From DAOUFU01 sp034429275 (lineage in GTDB: Bacteria > Chloroflexota > Anaerolineae > Aggregatilineales > Aggregatilineaceae), in NCBI GenBank assembly GCA_034429275.1, contig DAOUFU010000133.1:9407-73406 (forward strand): a DNA stretch of 64,000 bases. Direction: 5' to 3'. This document shows positions 51,648-59,390 of the stretch, piece by piece. A program made the translations under genes and the position numbers. How positions within the stretch are numbered: position 1 is the stretch's first letter; each line of letters opens with the position of its first letter. The notes beneath the pieces were generated by a model that searched no databases, was not told the origin of the DNA, and worked only from the letters and a program-made list of their open reading frames with translations.

Positions 51648-53576
51648 CTAAGGCACGGTCACCGGCCCAATGCCCACCTGCGTATCGCGGCTGCCATCGG
51701 CGAAAGACAGCGTCAGCGGCTCATAGGTGTGGCGCGCATCGCCCAGCACGGCGAGGCTGATCCACCATTCACCGGGTTCGGCATCGGCGGGCAGCGGCAG
51801 GCGAATCTCCGCGCCTGCGACCTCGCCCTCGCCCCAACAGGTCATGGGAATATCCGGCTGGACGACCACCGCCTCCCCGACTGGCGCACCCGACGGACTA
51901 ACCGGCAGTGCCGCCAGGAAATAGGGCACGAGCACACGCCGGTCGGCCTGCCAGTTCAGGCGCAGCACGATCACCGGGCCGCGGTCGCCGGTGCCCGGCT
52001 CAACCGCTGCACCCCATCCGACCAGGCGCAGATCGCGGCCTGCGCGCACCTCCGCCGGGTGATCGGTGATCGCAGGCGTCGGGTGCGGCGGCGGCACCAT
52101 CTCGCTGCCCATCACGTTCCAGGTGCTCATCAATGCCAGCAGCAGCGCGACCTGGCCCACAGTCACCAGGCCCCACGTGCGCGCCTGGTCCGGCCCCGGC
52201 TGACCGGCATTCCACCGGGACAGCGCTGCCCCGGCAGCGACCAGCGCCATCCCGCTAAACGGCAGCCACACCCGCCCGGATTCCCCCTGCGAGGTACCGC
52301 TCAACGCCAGGGCGATTACCGTCAGCAGCAGGGCCAGGCCCAGCAGCGGCGGATTGCCCTGGCGGGTGCGGGCGTAATGCCACACCGCCGCGAGCCACAG
52401 CGCCAGCAGCGGCAGCCCGGTCATCACCGCCCAATCCCAGAGGTGCAGCACCACCCAGGGCGCGTAGGGTCGGTCAAGCTCCAGGTGCATTTTCTGCACG
52501 ACGTCCACCAGTTCCACGGGCGACAGGCCCGTTCCCACCCACAATACCAGCCAGGGCAGCGCGATCCCCATGCCAAACCACGCCCCGGCGATCACCGGAC
52601 GCCACCAGGGCAGCGCCGGGCTGCGCGGGCGCTCCACCAGCAGGAATCGTCCCAGCGTCATCAGCCCTGCGATCAGCGCGATCGGCACGAACACAAAATT
52701 GGCGACCAGCAGCGCACCCAATGCGCCCCCCGCCGCGATCAACAGTGCGGCCCGACGCGCACCGTCGCGCGCCAGGCCCGCCGCCAGCGCCCACAAGACG
52801 ACCAGCGCCCCGGCGGGGAACAGGGTGAACCACGAAGGCACGAACATCACCAGGGCAGGGACGAGCGGCCACCACAGCGCAGCATAGCGCGCGGCCTCGC
52901 GCCCGCTGAGCGCGCGCGCCGCTCCATACGCGAGGAATACGCTCAGCCCGGCCCACAGCGGCATCAGCATCCCCACCCACGCCGATCCCCAGGCCGCGGG
53001 CGAATAGGTCAGCAGGGTGGTGTTGTGGCACTGATAGGGCAGCACCGGGCGCTGGAGCGTCTCGGCCAGGCCGGGCACCGCATCGATCATGCTGATCGAC
53101 GCGCGGACGACCAGGGGCAGGCCGGGGCCGGTGGTCGTGATGTGGCGGTTGCTCCCGGCGGAGCGCTCGATGATGGCGGGCCACTCGCGCAGGGTGTTCG
53201 CCGACCAGTCGATCTCGGCGGCGGCTTTGTGCGGCCCGGTGGTGACGCCGGACATGGTCCGCGTGAACAGTTCAAAGCCGATGTCGTCGTGCCGCAGCGC
53301 AATGCCCACCAGCGACAGGATCACCGTGCCTGCCACACTCCAGGCCAGCAGCAGTCGTGTCGGCGCACTGCGGCGCAGCAGCGCCCACGCCGCCGCCGTA
53401 TACAGGCCGGCAGCCAGCGTGAGCATCACGAACTGCGGCGCGGCGGCTACCTGATAGGGCCAGCGCCAGCCCCAACCGCCGCGCGCCACAGGGACCAGGT
53501 TCAGCGCTAATATCACAGCCAGCCCACACGAAGCCAGCGCGAGCAGCCGCAGCGAACGAGCGAATGATAACTGCAT
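51648..53576 (-). CDS. Polytopic membrane protein (glycosyltransferase-like)
   Basis: A 642-residue integral membrane protein with about 10-12 hydrophobic segments in the first 480 residues and an outside beta-rich domain of about 150 residues at the C terminus (LRLNWQADRRVLVPYFLAAL, PGEWWISLAVLGDARHTYEP). The layout resembles lipid-linked-sugar dependent (GT-C type) mannosyltransferases; a candidate Asp-containing first loop is LRHDDIGFELFTR. No firm catalytic motif was recognised. ATG at 53576 was chosen; ATG at 53597 is also possible and neither has a good ribosome site. Downstream of hisS on the same strand. Confidence 0.6.
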   Translation of the reverse strand: MQLSFARSLRLLALASCGLAVILALNLVPVARGGWGWRWPYQVAAAPQFVMLTLAAGLYTAAAWALLRRSAPTRLLLAWSVAGTVILSLVGIALRHDDIGFELFTRTMSGVTTGPHKAAAEIDWSANTLREWPAIIERSAGSNRHITTTGPGLPLVVRASISMIDAVPGLAETLQRPVLPYQCHNTTLLTYSPAAWGSAWVGMLMPLWAGLSVFLAYGAARALSGREAARYAALWWPLVPALVMFVPSWFTLFPAGALVVLWALAAGLARDGARRAALLIAAGGALGALLVANFVFVPIALIAGLMTLGRFLLVERPRSPALPWWRPVIAGAWFGMGIALPWLVLWVGTGLSPVELVDVVQKMHLELDRPYAPWVVLHLWDWAVMTGLPLLALWLAAVWHYARTRQGNPPLLGLALLLTVIALALSGTSQGESGRVWLPFSGMALVAAGAALSRWNAGQPGPDQARTWGLVTVGQVALLLALMSTWNVMGSEMVPPPHPTPAITDHPAEVRAGRDLRLVGWGAAVEPGTGDRGPVIVLRLNWQADRRVLVPYFLAALPVSPSGAPVGEAVVVQPDIPMTCWGEGEVAGAEIRLPLPADAEPGEWWISLAVLGDARHTYEPLTLSFADGSRDTQVGIGPVTVP

Positions 53577-53660
53577 GAAGAAGAACGATCTCCCCATTGG
53601 GCAAAAACGCGAATTCCAGCCGGGCCGCCCGACTCGTCACCCCAGCCTGGCCATGGATGC

Positions 53661-54995
53661 TTATTTCGCCAGCAGACCGCGCACCGCTTCGGCTAAGGCA
53701 GCGCGCGCGGCGACCACTTCGACACCATCACTCAGGCGCTTGAGCTTGACCACACCCTGGCGCACTTCATCCTCGCCAATGAATGCAACCACCGGAATCC
53801 CCTTGCGGTCGGCATATTGAACCTGTTTGCCGATGGCACGCCGGGGCTGCATATAAGCCTCGGTGCGAATGCCCTCGGCGCGCAGGTCGGCGGCCAGGCG
53901 CAGAGTCTCGGCTTGCAGGCTTTCATCAAACACGGTGACAAGCACCTGCACCACGCTTCCGGTGATGCTCGGCGGGTAGAGATCGAGCAGGTCCATCAGG
54001 TCGATGATGCGCTCGATGCCGAGGCTGGTGCCGGTGGTAGGCAGGCTCTGCTTGCGGAACAGGCCGATCAATTCGTCGTACCGCCCGCCGCCGGTCACGC
54101 TGCCCAGGTTGTCGGGCCGGGTGATGATCGTCTCGAAGATCGGGCCGGTGTAGTAGCCCAGGCCGCGCACCATCGCCACATCAAACGCGACATTCCCGGC
54201 GGGGACGCCCAACGCGTCCATATAGGTCACCATTTGCTCAAGCTCTGCCGCGCCTTCCTGGGCCAGGTCGTAACCGGCCAGGGTTTCGCGCAGGTAGCCC
54301 AGCGATTCCATGCCGCCGTCGCGCCGTTCGAGCAGGGTCATCATGCGGCGGATCACGTCTTCGGCGATGCCGCTCTCGCGCAGCTCTTTCTGCACGCCGT
54401 CGATGCCGATCTTGTCCAGCTTGTCGATGCTGCGATACAGATCGCCCAACTGCGAATCCGGCACGCCGGCATACTGGCCGATGCCCACCAGGATTTTGCG
54501 ATTATTGATCTTCACCTGGAAGTCGGCGAAACCCAACCGCCGGAGTGCCGTCGTCACCACGCTGATGATCTCCGCGTCTGCTGACATCTCTGGGATGCCC
54601 ACGATATCCGCGTCGCACTGGAAGAATTCGCGGTAGCGGCCCTTCTGCGGGCGCTCGGCGCGCCACACCGGGGCGATGTGATAGCGGCGGAAGGGGATGT
54701 TCAGGTCGTGCTCGTGCATGGCGACATAGCGGCTGAGCGGCACCGTCAGGTCATAGCGCAGCGCGAGTTCTTCCTTGCCGCCGGGATGCTGGGCCAGGAA
54801 GATGAGCTTTTCGGCGTCCGCGCCATATTTGCCCATCAGCGTCTCTACCATTTCGAGCACTGGGGTGTAGATCGGCTCGAAGCCAAAGGTCTGAAAGACG
54901 TCGGTGATCACGCCGATGACATACTCGCGCTTGAGCATTTCACCGGGCAGAAAATCGCGCATACCCTTTGGCAGCCGTGCGTCAAGTGTTGGCAT
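53661..54995 (-). CDS. hisS: Histidyl-tRNA synthetase
   Basis: A 444-residue class II aminoacyl-tRNA synthetase that charges tRNA-His. It begins LPKGMRDFLPGEMLKREYVI (motif 1 region). ELALRYDLTVPLSRYVA and APVWRAERPQKGRYREFFQC form motif 2, VTGGGRYDELIGLF the His-binding region, and SLGIERIIDLMDLL motif 3. The C-terminal anticodon domain follows (VLVTVFDESLQAETLRLAAD). GGAG lies 9 nt before the ATG. Its 5' leader holds a 13-codon peptide with four consecutive His codons and an attenuator, so the gene is probably controlled by charged tRNA-His supply. Confidence 0.97.
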   Translation of the reverse strand: MPTLDARLPKGMRDFLPGEMLKREYVIGVITDVFQTFGFEPIYTPVLEMVETLMGKYGADAEKLIFLAQHPGGKEELALRYDLTVPLSRYVAMHEHDLNIPFRRYHIAPVWRAERPQKGRYREFFQCDADIVGIPEMSADAEIISVVTTALRRLGFADFQVKINNRKILVGIGQYAGVPDSQLGDLYRSIDKLDKIGIDGVQKELRESGIAEDVIRRMMTLLERRDGGMESLGYLRETLAGYDLAQEGAAELEQMVTYMDALGVPAGNVAFDVAMVRGLGYYTGPIFETIITRPDNLGSVTGGGRYDELIGLFRKQSLPTTGTSLGIERIIDLMDLLDLYPPSITGSVVQVLVTVFDESLQAETLRLAADLRAEGIRTEAYMQPRRAIGKQVQYADRKGIPVVAFIGEDEVRQGVVKLKRLSDGVEVVAARAALAEAVRGLLAK

Positions 54996-55051
54996 AGCTC
55001 GTTACTCCGATCGCTCGCTGAACAGAACCCAGTATGCTGGGCACAAGACAC

Positions 55052-55080
55052 AAAAAAAGCGCGGCATTCACCAGCCACGC
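55052..55080 (-). terminator. Attenuator (intrinsic terminator) in the hisS leader
   Basis: On the minus strand: GCGTGGC, 8-nt loop, GCCGCGC (7 bp with one G-U), followed by seven T. It lies 57 nt before the hisS start, on the same transcript. A competing antiterminator is formed by GGCATTC (55103-55097) with GAATGCC (55069-55063), the latter overlapping the terminator's loop and 3' arm. Confidence 0.75.
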
Positions 55081-55107
55081 TTCGCCACACAGCCAGGAAT
55101 GCCTGTT

Positions 55108-55149
55108 TTAGCCCGTTACGGTTGTGTGGTGATGGTGATTGCGGCGCAT
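55108..55149 (-). CDS. His leader peptide of hisS
   Basis: A 13-codon frame: Met-Arg-Arg-Asn-His-His-His-His-Thr-Thr-Val-Thr-Gly, then TAA. Four of its codons in a row are His (CAC CAT CAC CAC). AGGGAG lies 8 nt upstream. It sits between the hisS promoter and the attenuator. In ribosome-mediated attenuation a ribosome stalled at His codons frees the antiterminator. The His codons also pair as CCACACA with a downstream TGTGTGG, as expected of region 1. Peptide itself probably has no other role. Confidence 0.75.
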   Translation of the reverse strand: MRRNHHHHTTVTG

Positions 55150-55176
55150 TGCGTGTACTCCCTTGATGTGCCCTCT

Positions 55177-55205
55177 AGTATAAACGGCCTGCCGCAGCTT
55201 GTCGA
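55177..55205 (-). promoter_or_regulatory. Sigma-70-type promoter of hisS
   Basis: TCGACA at 55205-55200 and TATACT at 55182-55177 with a 17-bp spacer on the minus strand. The expected start near 55170 would give a leader of about 175 nt, enough to hold the leader peptide and attenuator. Confidence 0.6.
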
Positions 55206-55323
55206 GAGGCGGCGTGAAGCGGGGTGCACGCACAAGCTGTCAGCGGCTTGTTGGGCTGGAGTGCCTGGGATGAGGGCCAAAGCCCTCGATCGCTCATATT
55301 GACGACCTGATCATAGGCTTTTG

Positions 55324-55350
55324 TGAAATCCGCCTGAATTTTTATGAAAT
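55324..55350. promoter_or_regulatory. Phased TGAAAT repeats upstream of the STAS-like gene
   Basis: TGAAAT, TGAATT and TGAAAT at 55324, 55335 and 55345, that is 11 and 10 bp apart, just before the -35 box of the next gene. The motif resembles the arrays at 3224 and 8991. Candidate operator. Confidence 0.4.
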
Positions 55351-55352
55351 AT

Positions 55353-55381
55353 TTGCAAAATTATCGGGAATTCCCTACAAT
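55353..55381 (+). promoter_or_regulatory. Sigma-70-type promoter of the STAS-like gene
   Basis: TTGCAA at 55353-55358 and TACAAT at 55376-55381, spacer 17 bp, 40 bp before the GTG start. Confidence 0.6.
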
Positions 55382-55420
55382 GGGATGTAATAGTAAAAAC
55401 AGTATAAAAACGGGGGTGTC

Positions 55421-55837
55421 GTGACCGTTTCGTTAGAGCAGCTTCCGTCTCAGCCCGTTCTGGTGTACCACTTCGAGGGGCATGTCACGCTGCATGACCT
55501 GATGGCTGTGCAGGCCGCCGAGGAATCGCTCTTCTCCGCCGTGCCGGAGCGATACCGCTGGCACGTTATCCTCGATATGCGCACGATCGATACCATTGCC
55601 GCGCCGCTGTTCCCCAAGCTTCAGCAGATGCACCTGGCGCGCGATCCGCGCGTGGTGCGGGTGGTGGTGGTGGGCGCAAATCCCTACCTGCGCGCGCTGG
55701 TCAACAGCCTGGATACCGCCGCACCTCACCACGCTTCGCCCCTGTTTTGTAACACGCTGGAAGCCGCGCTCGAACTGGTTCGCACCGTGATCGCGGACGC
55801 CCCCACACCTGCCGTCAACGCCCAGCAGGAATCATGA
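55421..55837 (+). CDS. STAS/SpoIIAA-like protein
   Basis: A 138-residue soluble protein starting at GTG. The pattern VLVYHFEGHVTLHDLMAVQA, RWHVILDMRTIDTIAA and VRVVVVGANPYLRALVNSL is an alternating beta/alpha fold of the SpoIIAA/STAS type, in which a phosphorylatable Ser/Thr lies after the third strand; DMRTIDT provides a Thr. The C-terminal 20 residues are disordered. Role as anti-anti-sigma or lipid-binding protein is unclear. It overlaps the convergent acetyltransferase gene by 23 bp. GGTG serves as weak ribosome site. Confidence 0.6.
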   Translation: MTVSLEQLPSQPVLVYHFEGHVTLHDLMAVQAAEESLFSAVPERYRWHVILDMRTIDTIAAPLFPKLQQMHLARDPRVVRVVVVGANPYLRALVNSLDTAAPHHASPLFCNTLEAALELVRTVIADAPTPAVNAQQES

Positions 55838-56384
55838 CGTAAACCAGCGTGTCGCGCAGGTCACCCTGCGGACTGCGCATGTGCTGGCCGAAGCGCGCCT
55901 CCAGGTGATACCCGGCCCGCTCGGCGACGGCGGCGCTGCGGACATTGTCTGCATCGCACCGAATCTCAATACGCCGTGCGCCCAACTGCTCCACGGCAAA
56001 CTGCGTGATCGCCCGCACCGCTTCGGTGATATAGCCCTGGCCCGCCAGCGATGTCCGCACCCAGTAGCCGATCTCCATACGCGGCACGGACCAGTCCAGC
56101 TGATGCAGCCCGCTCCCCCCCACAAACAGCCCATCCGATTTGCGCCAGAGCACCATCGGCATATTCTCACGCAGCAGCCAGTGTGCCGCGCCCCGGCGCA
56201 TCACGATCTCGGTATCCTCGACCGTGGGGGCCGGGTCTGCCCAGGGCATCCAGGGACGCAGTTCGGCCAATGACTCGTGGATGGCGGCGTTGATCGGCGC
56301 ACCATCGCCCGCACGGGGTGCGCGGATGATCAGGCGCTCACTCTCAAACTGGTCGGGGAAATCGAGCAGCAACGGGTTGACCAT
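55815..56384 (-). CDS. GNAT acetyltransferase (RimJ/RimL type)
   Basis: A 189-residue enzyme. ESERLIIRAPRAGDGAPINA at the start and MPMVLWRKSDGLFVGGSGLH, IGYWVRTSLAGQGYITEAVR (acetyl-CoA motif A, Q-x-x-G-x-A-like variant) and ARRIEIRCDADNVRSAAVAE (Asn of motif B) match ribosomal-protein N-acetyltransferases of the RimJ/RimL/Acetyltransf_3 group. Its actual target is unknown. GGAG precedes ATG at 56384; GTG at 56396 would add four residues. Confidence 0.87.
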   Translation of the reverse strand: MVNPLLLDFPDQFESERLIIRAPRAGDGAPINAAIHESLAELRPWMPWADPAPTVEDTEIVMRRGAAHWLLRENMPMVLWRKSDGLFVGGSGLHQLDWSVPRMEIGYWVRTSLAGQGYITEAVRAITQFAVEQLGARRIEIRCDADNVRSAAVAERAGYHLEARFGQHMRSPQGDLRDTLVYVMIPAGR

Positions 56385-56453
56385 CAGACTCTCCACAGAA
56401 CAAAAATGGGGCGCTCGGCTGCGCCCCTGCGAATCCAGCCGGTGAGTGGAATC

Positions 56454-57452
56454 TCACCCCAGCGAAAAATCGCCGGGGACCTGCGATTCCCAGAAGGTGA
56501 ACAATTCGCCGACGGAGCGCCCCTCGTGGTTGCAGCGAATCGCTTCTCCAAAGACGGCGGCCACCGACTCGACGCACAGCTTGTCGATCGCGCCCTGGGC
56601 GTCTGGCGAGTAGACGGTATCGGTGCAGATGATCTCGCGTATGCCTTTGAGCGGGTTCAGGCGTTCGGCAGCGTTGCTGGTGAACAATCCGTGCGTGCAG
56701 GCCAGCCAGAATTCCCGGGTGCCCATCGCGCTCATCGTCTCGACGATCTCGACCATCGTGCCGCCGGTGGCGATCTCGTCATCGACCACGATGGCGCGTT
56801 CGTGCACGGTGCCGCTGCCCAGGATGGTGCTGATCTCCACCTTGTCGTCACCCAGGCGCACTTTGCTGCCCACTGCGAGCGGCAGCCCCAGCGCGTAGGC
56901 CAGCTTAGTCGCCTGCTTGGCAAAGCCGACATCCGGCGAGACGACCACCGTATCGCCCAGGTCACCCTGGCGCTTAAAATAATCGACCAGCACGGCCATG
57001 CTGGTCAAATGATCGAGCGGAATATCAAAAAAGCCGTGAGTCTGCGGCGAATGAAGCGTCATGGTGATCACGCGGTCCGCGCCGCCTGCTTCGATCAGGC
57101 GGGCTAGCAAGCGCCCGGTGATCGAGATGCGCGGAGCATCCTTTTTGTCGGATCGCCCATAGACATAATAGGGAATGACTGCTGTTACCCGATCGGCTCC
57201 GCCGTGCCGTGCGATGTCGAGCATCATCAGCATCTGGAAAATGTGACGGTGAACCGGATCGGTGAGCGACTGGACGATATAGACATCTTTGTTGCGCACG
57301 CTCTCCATCAACTGGACGCGCAGTGTACCGTGACTGAAACGCTCGTGTTTGGTTTCGCGCAGCGGCGTTCCCAGGTAGTTGCAGATCGCCCTGGCGAGCG
57401 GCTCGTTGGACGAGCCGGAAAAGATATAGAGTTCTTCGGGAGCCAATCCCAT
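56454..57452 (-). CDS. prs: Ribose-phosphate pyrophosphokinase (PRPP synthetase)
   Basis: A 332-residue cytoplasmic enzyme that makes PRPP from ribose 5-phosphate and ATP for nucleotide, His and Trp synthesis. Motifs: FSHGTLRVQLMESVRNKDVY, IPYYVYGRSDKKDAPRISIT (ATP-binding flexible loop), VITMTLHSPQTHGFFDIPLD (metal-binding His), VVSPDVGFAKQA and the PRPP loop IVVDDEIATGGTMVE. The ATG at 57452 lies only 1 nt after AAAGGAG; TTG at 57446 has better spacing and may be the real start. It gives the usual length either way. Confidence 0.94.
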   Translation of the reverse strand: MGLAPEELYIFSGSSNEPLARAICNYLGTPLRETKHERFSHGTLRVQLMESVRNKDVYIVQSLTDPVHRHIFQMLMMLDIARHGGADRVTAVIPYYVYGRSDKKDAPRISITGRLLARLIEAGGADRVITMTLHSPQTHGFFDIPLDHLTSMAVLVDYFKRQGDLGDTVVVSPDVGFAKQATKLAYALGLPLAVGSKVRLGDDKVEISTILGSGTVHERAIVVDDEIATGGTMVEIVETMSAMGTREFWLACTHGLFTSNAAERLNPLKGIREIICTDTVYSPDAQGAIDKLCVESVAAVFGEAIRCNHEGRSVGELFTFWESQVPGDFSLG

Positions 57453-57580
57453 TCTCCTTTACGCTCGAACAACCCCCATCCGCCATTACTTTACCGCCCC
57501 CGTCGCTTTGTGCCAAGAGGCAGGGCGCACTATAATGGCGGATATCTCAACTATGGCCAGACAGCGCACGCTGTGACGTT

Positions 57581-57613
57581 TTTCGCTGCGATTTCGCTGC
57601 AAATTCGCTGCAA
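57581..57613 (+). promoter_or_regulatory. Three exact 11-bp-phased repeats upstream of the GNAT gene
   Basis: TTTCGCTGCGA, TTTCGCTGCAA and ATTCGCTGCAA start at 57581, 57592 and 57603. The last copy ends 11 bp before the next start codon and overlaps the region of its ribosome site, so a protein bound here would block expression. Similar TTTCG-type arrays occur at 3071-3110. Confidence 0.5.
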
Positions 57614-57624
57614 AAAGGTGACCC

Positions 57625-58572
57625 ATGTCGCAAATCACGGTACGGCAGGCAGTGCTGGCAGATGCCGCCGAAATCACCGCCCTGAACAACGCCACCATCG
57701 GAGCCTGGACGCGCCGCGAATCGCCGGACGCTGAGCCGATCCCCACCGCCTATCACGATCTGTCGCTGTATGAGCGGTGGCTGGTGGGCGGCCCCTGGGC
57801 CAGCGTCGAGATGTGTGCGGTGCACCTGGCGAACCTGCTGCGCGGCGGCGATGGTCTGCCGCTGGTCGCCGAATGTGAGGGGCGAGTCGGGGCTGAGGCC
57901 GAGGTCTTCATCGGCTACGAGCCGGAGCCGTTCGGCCACCATGTCAACATCGCGCGGCTGGTAGTGCATTCCGATTTTGCGAATGTAGGGCTGGGCAGCG
58001 CGCTGATCACCTACGCGCAGCAGATCGCCGAAGCGATTCGCTGCCGCCGCGTGACTGTTTGCGATGGGGAAGCGGATGCCGCGCTGTATGAGCATCACCG
58101 CTTCACGCGGCAGCACATTGGGCACGCCATCGCCATCCAGGCCCACGCGGGCCGCGTCTTTTACCAGGCCAGCCCGCTCAAATCCTTCGACCCGGAGCAG
58201 ATCAAAGGCTGGCACATGCCGCTGGGCCGCACACAAAACGCGCGCCAGATGTGGGACCTGCTGACGCCGGGGTTCTGGAACAGCGTGCCGGAGATCGTCG
58301 AGCCGGAATCGGCGCGGCTGCATATCACAGTCACCGGCCAGGAAGCCTACGCGCTGATGCAGCAGGATCGCTTTAATCCCAAGCAGGTTCACGCCTGGGT
58401 GTGGACCAAGCGCCCGGTGAACAACCTGCTGGTGATGGCGCTGCGCGATTGGGTCGAGCGCAACGAATATGAAACCATGATCACCTTCGCGTGGGATTAT
58501 GTGCTGCCCCTGCTAGAGGTCGATTACGCGCTGCTGGGCCGCACGCAGCATCTCTACGCACGCACGCTGTGA
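57625..58572 (+). CDS. GNAT-family acetyltransferase
   Basis: A 315-residue protein. Residues 1-155 fit a GNAT domain: ITVRQAVLADAAEITALNNA at the N terminus, VNIARLVVHSDFANVGLGSA as the acetyl-CoA loop (variant of R/Q-x-x-G-x-G/A), and YEHHRFTRQHIGHAI. The C-terminal half (about 160-315) is a second, diverged lobe (FNPKQVHAWVWTKRPVNNLL), so a tandem GNAT is possible. Substrate unknown. AAGGTG precedes the ATG, partly inside the 11-bp repeat region. Confidence 0.78.
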   Translation: MSQITVRQAVLADAAEITALNNATIGAWTRRESPDAEPIPTAYHDLSLYERWLVGGPWASVEMCAVHLANLLRGGDGLPLVAECEGRVGAEAEVFIGYEPEPFGHHVNIARLVVHSDFANVGLGSALITYAQQIAEAIRCRRVTVCDGEADAALYEHHRFTRQHIGHAIAIQAHAGRVFYQASPLKSFDPEQIKGWHMPLGRTQNARQMWDLLTPGFWNSVPEIVEPESARLHITVTGQEAYALMQQDRFNPKQVHAWVWTKRPVNNLLVMALRDWVERNEYETMITFAWDYVLPLLEVDYALLGRTQHLYARTL

Positions 58573-58737
58573 GCCGCCAGCCCGCGCTTTGAGCAGCCAT
58601 TCATGCGCCCGGCATCCCGTGTGACAGGGAAGGCCGGGCGAGCTGTTTTTCGGCGGAGAGGCGCGGCAGCACCCGGATCAATTCAGACGAGCGGTTCTGC
58701 ACGACAAGAGGGGGCCAGCAGTTTCTTGGAGAGAAGC

Positions 58738-59148
58738 CTAGAACAGCGAGAGCTGGCTGGGACGAGGTGGAGTCGGGTCACGGGGCGGGGAGTCGTCTGG
58801 CGGCAGTTCGCCAGCGTCTGCCTGCGGGTCTTCATATGGCGCGGTGTCTGGGGTTGGGACGTCGTCGAAGGTCTCTTCAGGCAGCGGTTCTGCCGACGGG
58901 GTGGGCAAGTCGCCGAGGAACGAATCCGCTTGCTCGACTTCACCGCTGGCGGTCGCATGTTCGAGCGATGCGCTGCTCAAGATTTCCGCGCGAATTGCAT
59001 CCAGTTCGTCATCCGAGAGGCCGGTCTGCTGCAAGACCTGGCGCAGCGTCGGCTCGGTGATGGTATCACCGGCGCGGATGACGTATTCATAATGGGCGTG
59101 CAGACAGGCGCGCCAATCCTCAAAGAAAATGCTGCGTTTGGGGGCCAT
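58738..59148 (-). CDS. Hypothetical protein ending in a beta-clamp-binding-like motif
   Basis: A 136-residue soluble protein. The N-terminal 60 residues are helical (MAPKRSIFFEDWRACLHAHY, LRQVLQQTGLSDDELDAIRA). The rest is an acidic, Pro-rich linker, and the last five residues are QLSLF, identical to the consensus clamp-binding pentapeptide QL(S/D)LF used by polymerases and mismatch-repair proteins. A C-terminal motif at the end of a flexible linker is the usual placement. No known domain was identified. A promoter TTGAAA-17-TATGGT lies at 59214-59186, but no clear ribosome site is seen. Confidence 0.6.
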   Translation of the reverse strand: MAPKRSIFFEDWRACLHAHYEYVIRAGDTITEPTLRQVLQQTGLSDDELDAIRAEILSSASLEHATASGEVEQADSFLGDLPTPSAEPLPEETFDDVPTPDTAPYEDPQADAGELPPDDSPPRDPTPPRPSQLSLF

Positions 59149-59185
59149 CGTTTGGTGTTGACACTCATGATCTAATGCTGCTCAT

Positions 59186-59214
59186 ACCATAACGAGATTC
59201 CGGGTGTATTTCAA
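59186..59214 (-). promoter_or_regulatory. Sigma-70-type promoter of the QLSLF protein gene
   Basis: TTGAAA at 59214-59209 and TATGGT at 59191-59186 with a 17-bp spacer on the minus strand, about 38 bp before the ATG. Confidence 0.55.
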
Positions 59215-59271
59215 GCGGTTGCTGCCGGGTTCAACACGGCACTGCCCGGATTCTGACGGCATCTTAAGCTT

Positions 59272-59299
59272 AGGACCGCCCTGTTTTGTTGTATAATGA
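59272..59299 (+). promoter_or_regulatory. Probable promoter of the Rieske-fold gene
   Basis: TTAGGA at 59272-59277 and TATAAT at 59294-59299, spacer 16 bp. The transcript would begin near 59306 and carry the hairpin at 59320-59345. Confidence 0.5.
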
Positions 59300-59319
59300 G
59301 ATTAAGGAACTATCCCCCT

Positions 59320-59345
59320 TGCTGTACCACCCTGGTCAGCAAGTC
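59320..59345 (+). repeat. Leader hairpin of the Rieske-fold gene
   Basis: CTTGCTG / CAGCAAG continues after one bulge into ACCA / TGGT with a CCC loop, an 11-bp stem in the 5' leader about 45 nt before the start codon. No T-tract. It may stabilise the mRNA or be an operator. Confidence 0.45.
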
Positions 59346-59390
59346 ACGCCGTCCCCAGTGAGCCGTTCGTAAAGAACAAGGAGACCGGCG

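Noticed and set aside
54996..55205. T-box riboswitch in the hisS leader
   Set aside because: No convincing T-box sequence (GGUGGNACCGCG) or specifier loop; the His-codon leader peptide explains the structure better.
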